From assembly GCA_021613375.1 (NCBI GenBank), contig CM038704.1:36392162-36456161 (forward strand): a stretch of 64,000 nucleotides of DNA, given 5' to 3'. Positions 1 to 11,900 of the stretch are shown in pieces. Under the pieces are notes generated by a model, which was not told where the DNA came from, searched no databases, and was given only the letters and a program-made list of their open reading frames with translations. A program made the position numbers and the translations under genes. This stretch comes from Megaleporinus macrocephalus (taxonomy: Eukaryota > Chordata > Actinopteri > Characiformes > Anostomidae). Every line of letters starts with the position of its first letter. Within the stretch, counting starts at the first letter, position 1.

Positions 1-143
1 CCATCAGGAAGAAGGTACCGCAGCATCCGGTCCAGCACGACCAGACTCTGCAACAGCTTCTTCCCCCAAGCCATCAGACTTCTCAACACAACTCAACGTC
101 TGAACTGATATCTTCTGGTACATGTACACTCTTTTTCTCTCTC

Positions 144-184
<41 letters not shown>

Positions 185-483
185 ATTTACCCCAGATATA
201 AAAAGGGGAAGCATCTTTGCACAAAGCATTGCACTGACAACTTTACTACCTCACTGGACTCTATTTATTACACATTGCACAATTTGCACACTACCGGCAG
301 TTATTTATTATTCTCTGTCTGTACTATGTTGTGTTGTCTGTCCGCACTTGTTTGTTTGTGTTGCACTTGTCTTGTATGCACTGTCTATGTTGCACCATGG
401 TCCTTGAGGAAAGTTGTTTCGTTTCACTGTGTACTCTGTATGTAGTTGAAATGACAATAAAACCCCATTGACTTGACTTGATA
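1..483 (+). mobile_element. 3' end of a non-LTR retrotransposon (L2/CR1-like), 5' cut by window edge
   Basis: The start of the window translates to the reverse-transcriptase C-terminal pattern SIRSSTTRLCNSFFPQAIRL. It is followed by a 3' UTR ending in gacaataaa and a (TTGAC)-type tail, as in fish L2/CR1 elements. An internal (CT)n tract lies at 136-180. The family is inferred and could be confirmed by Repbase/Dfam search. Confidence 0.65.
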
Positions 484-1262
484 AGACTATCATGATAAAA
501 AAATCTCCTCTTCTACCCAACTGTGGATCAACTTGAATATTTTTGATCTTCACTTACATATAATTTCCCAATACGAGTTTATTCTCTCTCTCCTACACAC
601 ATGACCTTACACGTCTCTTCTATACACAACAGTTCTTTAAGTCTGTCTGGCACGTCTAACCATCAGACAAGACTAGCAACTCTCCGTCGCATCATTAATG
701 AATCTGAAGTCGATTAGCTGTGAGTAATCAGCGGTTTTGAACCACAACAGCATAATAAACACATGCTCGCATTTCCGACTGCTCTGAAGTGATGCTGAGG
801 GGATCGCCAACAGCAGCGAGAAAAAAAGAAGACTATCAAACAGAATTCCAAAATGACTCACATCTTTACACATCAGGTTTCTCTCCCTGATAAACATCAA
901 AAGACTGCATGGCAGTAACGACAGCGTTCGGGTTTTCTGAAGCCTTGTCGGAGCCACATCAGCCACAACTACTAGAATTTAAGCAATAGCTGATAAAAGC
1001 CTTGATTTGTATCCAATTTTAATCTGCAGCGTGTGCAGCTTTTACAGCCTGACACAAATAATTGTGGACTTCTCGCAGTGATACAAGACCTTTTCCAATT
1101 CACAGTGTGCTAACGCAATAACAAAGCCTGCTAATACACATGGCAGTGTTGTTACTGTTACCCAGTACAGTTCTGTGAAAAAGTTTTAGGCACTTGGGGA
1201 CATAATTATATTTTAAAAACTCTTTTTCCAGACAGGAAGCTTGTATTTCCTCAGCAAAACAC

Positions 1263-1268
1263 TTTATT
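1263..1268 (-). terminator. Candidate endov polyadenylation signal
   Basis: AATAAA on the minus strand (TTTATT on plus), 594 bp past the endov stop. This would give a 3' UTR of about 0.6 kb. Other AATAAA hexamers occur by chance in this AT-rich flank, so transcript data are needed to confirm it. Confidence 0.35.
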
Positions 1269-1861
1269 TTTAAAATATTCAAATAGTATTAATACAGAAT
1301 ATAGTGCTTTTACACGTCAGTGTGTATTTAACCCTTTCCAAGCTTTTCCTCATGGAAACAACCCAGTATTATTTACAGTTCTCATCTAATACCTGCTTTG
1401 ACTGCTCAGTACTTCATTAAGCTAAATCAAGATTGCTGGTAAAGGAGTTTTATAAATTCATACAATGTCTGGGGTGTCCAGGAGAAATCTGGAACTAAAC
1501 ATTGTTATTCAAACTGGCGCACAAAATATTATCTACATCTCTCAAAATAAGATATTCATGTTACTTTGCACTGTTTCTATGATTATTTACATCCGTTCTA
1601 ATGATATCTGGTCTTCTTACAGGTAAATTTACACATACTGCTAAAATCACAGGTGTTAAACAGGAAGCTTAGGTGCCTAAACAGCAGTGAAAGCAGAGCT
1701 GTGACCATCCAGTCCAGGTTATCAGTGGCTATGCTTAAACTAACAGTCAGTCAGATCTTCTCTGACAGAGCGAACCCTGCTCATGAGGTGAGCAGGGGGA
1801 GATTGTCATGCAGGTCTGTCTCGTAGGTCTGTCTCAGTATCAGACTCACTTGTGTGTGTTT

Positions 1862-1921
1862 CTATTCAGTGCTGGTGGGAGGAAAATGTATCCGCAGGTA
1901 CTCTCTGGAGCGCATGTCGGC
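1862..1921 (-). CDS. endov: endov coding exon 8 (stop codon)
   Basis: It codes for 19 residues, ADMRSREYLRIHFPPTSTE, then TAG. ADMRSREYLR aligns with human ADICSREHIRK and follows PEPIRQ in frame. The acceptor is gttttttccag. It is 18.4 kb from exon 7, so a gene finder may miss it or end the gene at exon 7. Confidence 0.88.
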   Translation of the reverse strand, partial: ADMRSREYLRIHFPPTSTE

Positions 1922-4900
1922 CTGGAAAAAACAAAGACAACACAGCTTGAAACATTTTTAATGGTGTTAATTATTATTATTTTCTCAAGAGATCGCTAAC
2001 AAACAAAAAAAACATTTTTTTTTTTTTGGGATCCTTTGAATGTAGTTTTATACCAAATTCTGCACTTTCACTGGTCTCTTTATAAGAAACACTTACCTCG
2101 TCCTCATCCAGTAGAAACACCCACCTTATAGCTTAACTATGTATATGCACAGTAACAGGCTGTAGCCCATCTGTTGCTGCAAACTTCATTAATTCTCCTC
2201 TACCTCCTTCATCTTTGTTCAGTTTCTGACACAGCACCGCTACTGATCAGATATTGTTTGGGCGGAGGACCGTTCTCTCTCATTGGTGGCTGAACCTTGC
2301 ATGCCAATGACAGCCGTGAGTGACAATGGGTGGAGGAAAATAACCGCAAGAGAGGGTAACGAGAGGCATGAGGATGATGTCCCAAGCCCTTTCCTCCTGT
2401 TTCTCAGTGCAGCTACTGTACTATGCCTGACATCTCCTGGTGGCTAAGCTGGCGAGGTGGAGCAGCGAACTCTTTCACTCTCGACACAGGGGTTTGCGGT
2501 GCCCCTTAATGAGAATCACCTGATGCTGATATTTATTCAGAAGTGTGGGCGCCTTTACAAGGAGCGGAGAGGGAAAGAATAGAGAAAGAGGGATGAGGAG
2601 CAGCAATTGCAATTGCAATTGCAATTGTATTATTATTCGTTTTTTGCTTTTGCCAGATATCCAGACTGATTGTGTGATTTGGGCTTGTACACAGCTTTTT
2701 GACTGGATGCACGGATTCCAGAAAACTACTGATTTTTCCTGATTTTTTTTCCATAGAGAATGAATAGGATAGAAAAGTGCACACCAATCTATTGAACTTC
2801 TGCTCAACAGACACCATTTTACATACACTGACTCAGGTCAGACCCTGGACCAAGACTGTAGTGTTTATCGTCTCTTTTTTCCCCCATAGAGTCCTATTTT
2901 CTTTTTCGATTACACCCAAACCTCATGGTTTCGTTCAACCTACAGCCTCCAAACTGCATGTACTCTTTGAAGGCAGATCCCCAAGCATTAATCCACAGAC
3001 ATACTGACCCGCACTCCTCTATTTGTTGTTTATTCATCCCTTGTTCCTCCCACAGGGACCCATTCATTTTCGGCATTACAGTTTTGTTCAATCTACAGTC
3101 TCCAAACTGCCTGTACTCACTCAGGGCAGATCCCCAACCTCTAATCCACAGACATACTGACCTCCTCTCCTCTATTTGTCATTTACACACAACCATCCTG
3201 CGTTTCCTTCAGAAAATGCACTTTTCTGGTTAGTACCTGAGATGTCTAGCTAGAGGTCAAGGCAAAGTTGCTTTGTTGGTTTTAGGATTTCTGTTGGTTT
3301 TTAGATTTGTGAAGTGTGAAGTAAACGTCGAAATGCTTGCTGCTACCATCCCTCCTGCCTCCTTCCCTCCTCCTTAACTGTACCACACAGTTAAATACAA
3401 AAATTGAACTCTTGTAACATTAGTGCTTTTAGGACTTTGTCATAATAGTTTATGGTGGTATACCCTTACCTACCCATTTATTTACAGTACTTCCTGAATG
3501 ATAACTGAGCAAGACGCCTGCAGGGTTAATTCAGATTTAAAGTAAAACTGCCTCTGAATAAAAGGCCTAACTAAAAGGCGACATAACGTTAGTGTTTGCT
3601 AAGCAAAGTTCAGGCCTCTCTCCCGTTCCTGCACACTTCAGTCCTCTGCACTGAGGGGAAGGGCGGTGCAGTTTGTTGGTGTTGCGTAACAACCCCCAAC
3701 AGATCAAACACCAACGTGCGCATGTGAGAAAGCTTGGAGAAATGCCTCCAAAACCCACTGAAGGCTCTTCGCTCGGCTTTCATCCAGCTTTTGTCCTACA
3801 AGGTGTTTGTGACTCAGTGCGGTCAAACAGAGAGAAAGAGGGAGGTTTGTGACTCAGCATTATCACACCGTCACAAACGTGTGTGTGTGTTGCATAAATG
3901 GAATAAAATGCCACCAGCTTTCTGTGTGTGTTTATGCGTCTGTAATTTCATGTATATAGGAAAATCAATAGGATTTTTAAAAAAATAAAACATTGTAAGC
4001 ATAGTTAACACTACTGAAGTTTTGGGGTTTTGGTAACATCTCTGGTGGTAATATGCAACTGCATGTGTGGAAGAACATTTCGTAATGTGGGTTGTGCTTC
4101 TCTTGAAAGAGAATTCAAAGAGAACTCAGTCAAAAGAACATGCCATCTGAGTAAATGATCTACTACTGTCGTCATATCTTCTTCAGTATGGTCATTTCAG
4201 ACCTAAACATTAAGATGGACCTTCCTTTTAACTTGTGCATGTGACCATAATGTAAATGTGAAGTTGTGTGAAACACTCTACGCCTCTGACTCACAGCAGC
4301 ATATGCACACTGTATTTTAGCCTGTTTTTATGCTCCTCGCTGAGTAATCTTTCACACATACAATACAAACTATACATGGAAACGACGCTGCAAAAACAGA
4401 CTGTTTTGAATTATTTTTACATGCTCATTGCTGAAAAGTCTGAGATGAAGAAAAAAGCTTTTATTTTGCTTGCTTTACTTAATAAAACCTTTTCACTGCA
4501 AATTCTACTAGCAGCACAATTATTTGAGTAAAATGTAGTAACTTAAACCACGTATTAATAATATTACTAATATTTCTTAGCAGTATGCTAAGAAACGGAT
4601 CCACGCTTTTGTTTTTTTCTCCACCACTGCAGTCTATTGTTCATACACTGTAAAAAAGGAAAGCTGTTTTAACTTTAACAAAGTTGGTGTACAAAATTTT
4701 GAGTTATTAAAACAAGAGTTTGCATTTTATGCCCAGTGAAAATAACTTAAAATATTAAGGCAGCACAGAATGGACCTCATACAAGGACAACAAACAAACT
4801 ACAAATTTTCTAAAATGCAGCAGCGAGATATAGTAAATAATATAGCGGTTATAGCTTCACTCCACTGGCTGCCTGTAGAATCCATTGTTAAGTTTCATTA

Positions 4901-5873
4901 CTAATATTTAAATAGTTTAGCACTAAATAGTAGCGGAAATGTACCATGTTACAGCCGCAAAGGGATATCAAGGCACTAAATAAACAGTACACTATATACA
5001 CAATATAAACAATAAAAAGTCAAGAACTCTTAAGATTATATTTACAAATAATTGCATGTTGCCTCTTAATTGCACAGGGGCAATGGAAAAATATTGCACA
5101 TTACATTACACAAATAAAATATATATTTTCTGTAAGTGTGTAGTGTTTAAGTGTGTGTGTATGTGGTCCGCTGTGTATGTGTGGTTCGCTGGGAGCAGTG
5201 CTGATTGTAGAGTCTAACAGCAGCAGGAAGGAAGGACCTGCGATACCGCTCCTTCACACGCTTGAGGTGAAGCAGGCTGTCGCTGAAGGAACTGCCCAGT
5301 GCACAACATAGCCCATTAGCGGGACGCTACGCTTTTTAATCTCTGTATGAATTTCAGTATTTCAGTATTTATGTCCCTGTTTTGCTTTAATGATATGCTT
5401 TAATAATAGCTAACAAGTTTCTTCTGAACTTAAAACATTGTGAGCTTCATGTACAAAGACTGTCTGTAAGACATATAAGCCCAAATAGAAGCATACATGT
5501 TCAATACCACCGAAAACAAGCAAAAAATTTTATTATTAAAAATACACTAAATCCCCATCTAAACATCCCATTTAACCCTAATGTATCATCCAGTCTTTCC
5601 AGCTTTAGCTAGACCATTATTAAAGAGAACTTCTTAGACTGTACTATATTCTGTAGAACTGCCTTCAATGCAACCATATGACATCATCACAATGCACTGC
5701 AGCCATATGACATCATCAATACTAGTGATGCCTTACTAGTAGAGGAACTTATAATAATACATTTCCATTTGGTTTACATGTTACATTTTATTAGTTTTGG
5801 ACATATAAGTTATAAGTTAGCTAGAAATAAAGAAGCATTTCTTCTAATCATGTTTCTGTTCATTTCCAGGTTT

Positions 5874-5929
<56 letters not shown>

Positions 5930-8900
5930 CTGACTTTTAATGTGTTCTCAGATTTTTGGGCTCCGCTGTACATTCACCTACTCAGCCTGCAGCAGTTTAG
6001 CCCTGCCTGCTCACTCTGGAGCTACAAAGAGTGCACAATGCAGGGCAGCCCATTGGAATACAGCTCATTTACATAAATTAGGCTTAAAGTAACAGTAACA
6101 AAAACAGCCTGTTTAATTCTAAGAGATAATAAAAAGGCTGGAAAAAAGATTGTGTAAAAAATGAATGATTGTTTTCAGTACACAAACCCACACAAACAAC
6201 TGAATACAAGAATGTAGCCCTATAGTGAAAGCCTGTGCATGTGTGTGTATCTCCTGGTGTCCACAGGAAGCCCTCACACAGCCAAACGGTGACTAATAAC
6301 CCCCGCATGCTCCAAAAACACACACCACCTGCCACACACTTCTCCTTTAAAACCGCACACGGTGGGGAAAGAGAAGACAAAGGACAGCTAAAGACTGCTA
6401 AGTAAAATATTGGTATAAATGTTTATTAATGCAACTCATAGTATAGCTTATGGTTGTGTAATGTGTGCTGGAAGCAAAAGCATTGTGGCTGTTTGCATTT
6501 GTTCATGCAGTGAAAAAAATGATGATATGGAATAGCTTGAATCAAATATGCAAATCAATTGTACATGAATAACCCAATATACAACCATTTCATATTTTAG
6601 TGGTGGTGTAGTAAACACAATTCAAATACAATTCACAATTCAAATTCAAATACAATGGCCCCCTAGTGGCCATTTCGCCACTGTAGCTGAAATAAATATA
6701 TTATATTATATTATATATAACATATATGGGGTACATTGGGAGCAGATCTTGTATTATTGTCTTTTAGCGGGAATAAGCCCAGGACTGTGGTGGGCAGTTT
6801 ATGTATAAAGATGACTCCTCATGCTCCCTGAACCATTGTATTTACAATCTGAGCCTGATGAATCTCCGCACTGTCATCCTGCTCATTCAGTACATTTAGG
6901 TGGTCAGCTGACTTCATTTCATTACCACTGAGCCTAGACCTGACCAACTGGAGCCCAACACCAGATCATATCACTAAAACCAGAGACTTGTACAGTGGGA
7001 ACTATGAGTGGGCACTTCTTCCCATGGAATAGGATCAGTCTGGACTCATCAGAGCAGATGACCTCTTAGCCATTGTTCTTTCTCTGCTTCTTTATGATCC
7101 CCATCAAACTGAAGCAGCTTTTTTGAGTATGTAAGAAGCTCCACTAACAAGTGATGTTATGTTAACAAAGCTATTTAGATCTGGTTGTGTGGTAATGCTT
7201 TTAATTTCATTGTTAAACATAGTTCTACTGTTCATTTCTTACCATCTGACTTTACTATGAAGTTGCTCGTTCTTCACTGTCTTTACAGTTCCAGACATTC
7301 CAACTTTCCTTTAGCTGTTTTCTTTCCTTGATGCAGGACAATTATCTGACTCTTCTGAAACATAGTAAGATCTTTTCCATGTAGACGACACATGCTCCCA
7401 CATGCTAGTTTAAGAAATTAGAAGCTGTTCACACCATCAGTTAGTGTTAAAAGAATTGTTATAAGCTGAAACATCACTGCAATAACTGTCCAGTCAAACC
7501 CTCAAAACAAGGCTCAACATCAATACTCAATCAAATCCTCAAAGCAATGTTCCATCATCTAGTGAAAAGTCTTCCTAGGAAAATATAGACTGTTACTGCA
7601 ACACGAAAACCCCATAAATACCTTAATTTCACAAGAAACTCTGTCTGCAGACTTTTGGACACAGTGCAGTTTATTCATGTGGATGTGAATTTAGACTATC
7701 ACTCTTTTCAGCTACTGTATTTTGGCCTTGGCCTCCCCCACCTGATCTAAACCACTCTGAACAGAAACATCACTGCTTCAGAGGACAGAGTGGGAGGGGA
7801 AAAGAAAGACAAGACGAAAGCAGAGAGAGAGAGAGATGGATGAAAAGAAGGGAGGTGTTCAGCTCAAAATTGACTGCATTGAAGCAATTCATAGAGACTG
7901 TTTCATAATAGTTTTCATAATAGAAAAAAAGAAACAAAACTAATTTCTACTGTCCTGAAAAAATCTTTTGTTATTATTTATAAAAACACAAAAATATCTA
8001 ATATACATACCCAGCTGGGACACTGTGTAAATAATTTGTCTTTGTATTTAGTTCAGCTTATTTACTCTTAAATGTACATCCTTACTATATACGTTCACTT
8101 GACTTATATTCTTTTTGCTGTAAATAAGCCAAGTGTTTATAAGAAGACGCTTCAGCCAGAATACTAATAAAGTCGGACAAGTGGAGCTCTTTCAGACAAG
8201 ATTCACATAAAACAACACAGATCGCTTGGTAAACACGAATAACACAGTGTTTTTAATTAACCTGCCCAGATTCTACCAATTACATTTCACTTTCATTTCA
8301 CATTAATGCTATCAATAATCTAAGGGCTGGCGTTTGCATGCATAAGAATATTATCTTCTGCAAGCCATGTCTATTGTCAGACTGGAGAGTGTGTGGAACA
8401 GACGAGGAGAAGGCAGGACGAACGGAGGACGGACGAACCAAAAATAGTTTTTTAATAAACAAAGAAATAAAAAACTAAACACAAAGCATATTACACAAAC
8501 ACAAACAAGCCGGAAACAGGAAATGGCATAAACCACAATGAACCACGAACACAAAGGGAAAACGGGGTTTATTCATCGTATTTCGCCACACCCACTTTTA
8601 AGCGTGTGTTTCTTCCGCCTCTGTGTTAGAACTTCCAGTCAGCAAACCAAAATGAATACAGTTACATGGGAGGAGAGCAGAGAGACAGTAAGAAGTTTGA
8701 ATGGGACAACACTGTCTCATCCAAGGTTAATAACACAGCGGGTGAATGATATAAAAGGGTGACCTGAGTTTACATATGGCTACATGTTTTAAATTACTTT
8801 GTACTCTCGGAAGGTGTAGATGGTTCGGCAATGAAAAACTATAAAATGACTGAAGCATATCAGTACGTGCATAGTGAGAAGGTCGGACGTGTACTCCTAC

Positions 8901-11900
8901 ATAAAGACGGTGAGTTTATATTTCTGAAACGCGGTGTAAACCCAAGTCAAGCCAGCTGCCCGGCTTGGGTTACAGCCCAGATAGTCTAGCGCGGTGGACA
9001 CTGATCAGAAAACAGTTACTTAACTGATAGCCTCACCGGCACCCGACTCGTCTGCTTCCTCAGAGCTTAATAAGCGAGCCATTTCTCTGGATAAGGATGC
9101 TCTGATGCTGGTTCTCCTCCACAGAATGGTAGAAGCAGACATACGGAGGTTTGGGTGGAGGTTTTAAATTTAGCGCCTTCAGTCATAGACGCAGGTCCTC
9201 TTCTTTGGAAGGCGGCTTTACAACACTCTGATCTTTCTGTGCTGTGTTTGTAACACTGTTGTTTCAGCCAAGTTTTTCTCGTCTTCCAATTACTGTGACT
9301 CCCTCTAACTGAACATGTTATGCTAGGTATTTTATGTGTTTGTTGTCGTTTTGCTTGTAATTAGTATCAACGTGTCCGCGGTCGCATCGGAACTAACACA
9401 AAGTAAACAAAGATGCACCCCCAGTGTTGTCATGGAAAATAGCATGAATATACAGAGACTAATGAGAGGAAATGAGTAACAGCTGGGCACAATGGGCGGG
9501 GCCACAGAAGGGAAACAGGTGAGGGACGGAGACGGATACGTGATCAAAACAAACAGACACACATGGCTAACATGAGGGAATATAAACAAACACACATGGC
9601 AAAGACAGGGAATGTAAACAGAGAATGCAGACAAGGAAACAGGGCAGGGTGTGACACAGATGCAGTACTGGCTACCAAACTCATTTTTAATTAAAAGGTC
9701 TGTCTTATGGGGTTAGTCGGTAAAACCTCTTTCTCTTTTAGCCGCATGATCCTTCCTGGAAATGCTTTAATGCATGAACGAAAAAAAAAAAAAAAATTGT
9801 AAATGTTCAAGTGAGCTGAGTTTAGCCTCAGTTGTGTCGTACTGTTCATTGCCGTCCATCCCAACATGAATATGTCTGACTGGGCAGGTCAGTCTCCGTA
9901 CTGCTGTCATGGCATTGCGTTTTACTGGCCCAGAACATTCAGGCAATGGTTACTGTTAAACCTCGTCTAACATGTGGAGGAATACATGCAGGCTGCCGTG
10001 CGCCAAATCATATTATTTTCAATATGTTCACCATCATCAACATAACGTTCCATATAAACGCTGACGATGCATGCTCACTGGTAACTAAAGTTTCTATACT
10101 TGTGTTGTAGACCTGCTCACCACTGTCTTCTATCACCACCACCGTGAAGCTCATCTGAACCATTTCACACCAAACCACCCTGAATCTCTCTGGTTACCCC
10201 TCCTGCAGCAACCACACAATGCAGGATATGAATATTCTCCCAGTGAAGATTCATTTATCTCTATTTCTGCTCAGTGATCTGGGAGAAGCGTTCAGGAGCA
10301 GATAGATGATGTAAGTGTGTGTGTGTATGTTTTCCTGATGTACCCACAATTCCACCGAGACCCTCAAACAAACTGTGGTTTATTTGTTTAACTGAGGAGT
10401 CTCTCACTCCTCTCTGATCTCTCCTTCTCTCTGCTTCTCTTTCTCAATCAGCCTCTATCTCTCACTCCCCCTCCTCTCTCTCAAACTCTCTCCTTCTCTC
10501 TCACTCCTCTCCTATCTCTTCTTCTCTCTGCTCCTCTTTCTCTCACTCCCCCTGCTCTCTCTCAAACTGTCACCTTCTCTCTCACTCCTCTCCTATCTCT
10601 CCTTCTCTCTGCTTCTCTTTCTCAATCACCCTATATCTCTCACTCCCCCTCCTCTCTCTCAAACTCTCACCTTCTCTCTCACTCCTCTCCTATCTCTCCT
10701 TCTCTCTGCTTCTCTTTCTCAATCAGCCTCTATCTCTCACTCCCCCTCCTCTCTCTCAAACTCTCTCCTTCTCTCTCACTCCTCTCCTATCTCTTCTTCT
10801 CTCTGCTCCTCTTTCTCTCACTCCCCCTGCTCTCTCTCAAACTGTCACCTTCTCTCTCACTCCTCTCCTATCTCTCCTTCTCTCTGCTTCTCTTTCTCAA
10901 TCACCCTATATCTCTCACTCCCCCTCCTCTCTCTCAAACTCTCACCTTCTCTCTCACTCCTCTCCAATCTCTCCTTCTCTCTGCTTCTCTTTCTCAATCA
11001 CCCTATATCTCTCACTCCCCCTCCTCTCTCTCAAACTCTCACCTTCTCTCTCACTCCTCTCCTATCTCTCCTTCTCTCTGCTCCTCTTAATCTCACTTCC
11101 CATGCTCTCTCATTCCTTCTCTCATTCTCCTCCCTACACTCTTTCCCTCTCTGCTTCTTTTTCCATCACCCCCTCTCTCACTCCTCCGTCTCTTTCTCTC
11201 TGCTCCTTTCTCACTCACCCTCTGTCTTCACCCTTCTCTTTTTCCTCACTCTTTTTTCTCTCCCCTCCTCCTTTCTCCTTCACTCTGCTCCTTTCTTAAT
11301 CACCTCCTCTCTCTCACTTCCCCTCCTCCCTCTCCTTCACTCTGCTCCTTTCTTAATCACCTCCTCTATCTCACTCCCCCTCCTCTCTCAAACTCTCTCC
11401 TTCTCTCCTATCTCTCCTTCTCTCTGCTCCTCTTTCTCTCACTCCCCCTGCTCTTTCATTTTCTTCTCTCATTCCCCTTCTCTTTCTCTCTCTGCTTCTC
11501 TTTTTCCATCACCCCCTCTCTCACACTCCTCCCTCTCTTTCTCTCTGCTCCTTTCTCATTCACCCTCTGTCTTCACCCTTCTCTTTTTCCCCACTCTTTT
11601 TTTCCTCACCCCTCTCCTTTCTCCTTCACTCTGCTCCTTTCTTAATCACCTCCTATCTCTCACTTCCCCTCCTCCCTCTCCTTCACTCTGCTTCTTTCTT
11701 AATCACCTCCTCTCTCTCACTTCTCTCTGATCTCTCCTTCTCTCTCCTTTTCTTTCTCAATCACCCTCTATCTCTCACTCCCCCTCCTCTCTCTCAAACT
11801 CTCTCACTTCTCTCCTATCTCTCCTTCTCTCTGCTCCTCTTTCTCTCACTCCCCCTGCTGTCTCAAACTCTCACCTTCTCTCTCACTCCTTTCCTATCTC

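Larger units (their letters stand above)
8375..9656 (-). mobile_element. LTR-like element split by an insertion
   Basis: On the minus strand it starts TGTCACACCCTGCCC at 9656 and ends CTGACA at 8375. It has a TTTATTAAAA polyadenylation-type block near the 3' side, the same layout as the LTR at 21468-21799. The halves 8375-8556 and 9404-9656 (about 435 bp together) are separated by the insert 8557-9394. The flanks show no clear 5-bp duplication (tctat versus cagat), so the outer ends may have decayed. Confidence 0.55.
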
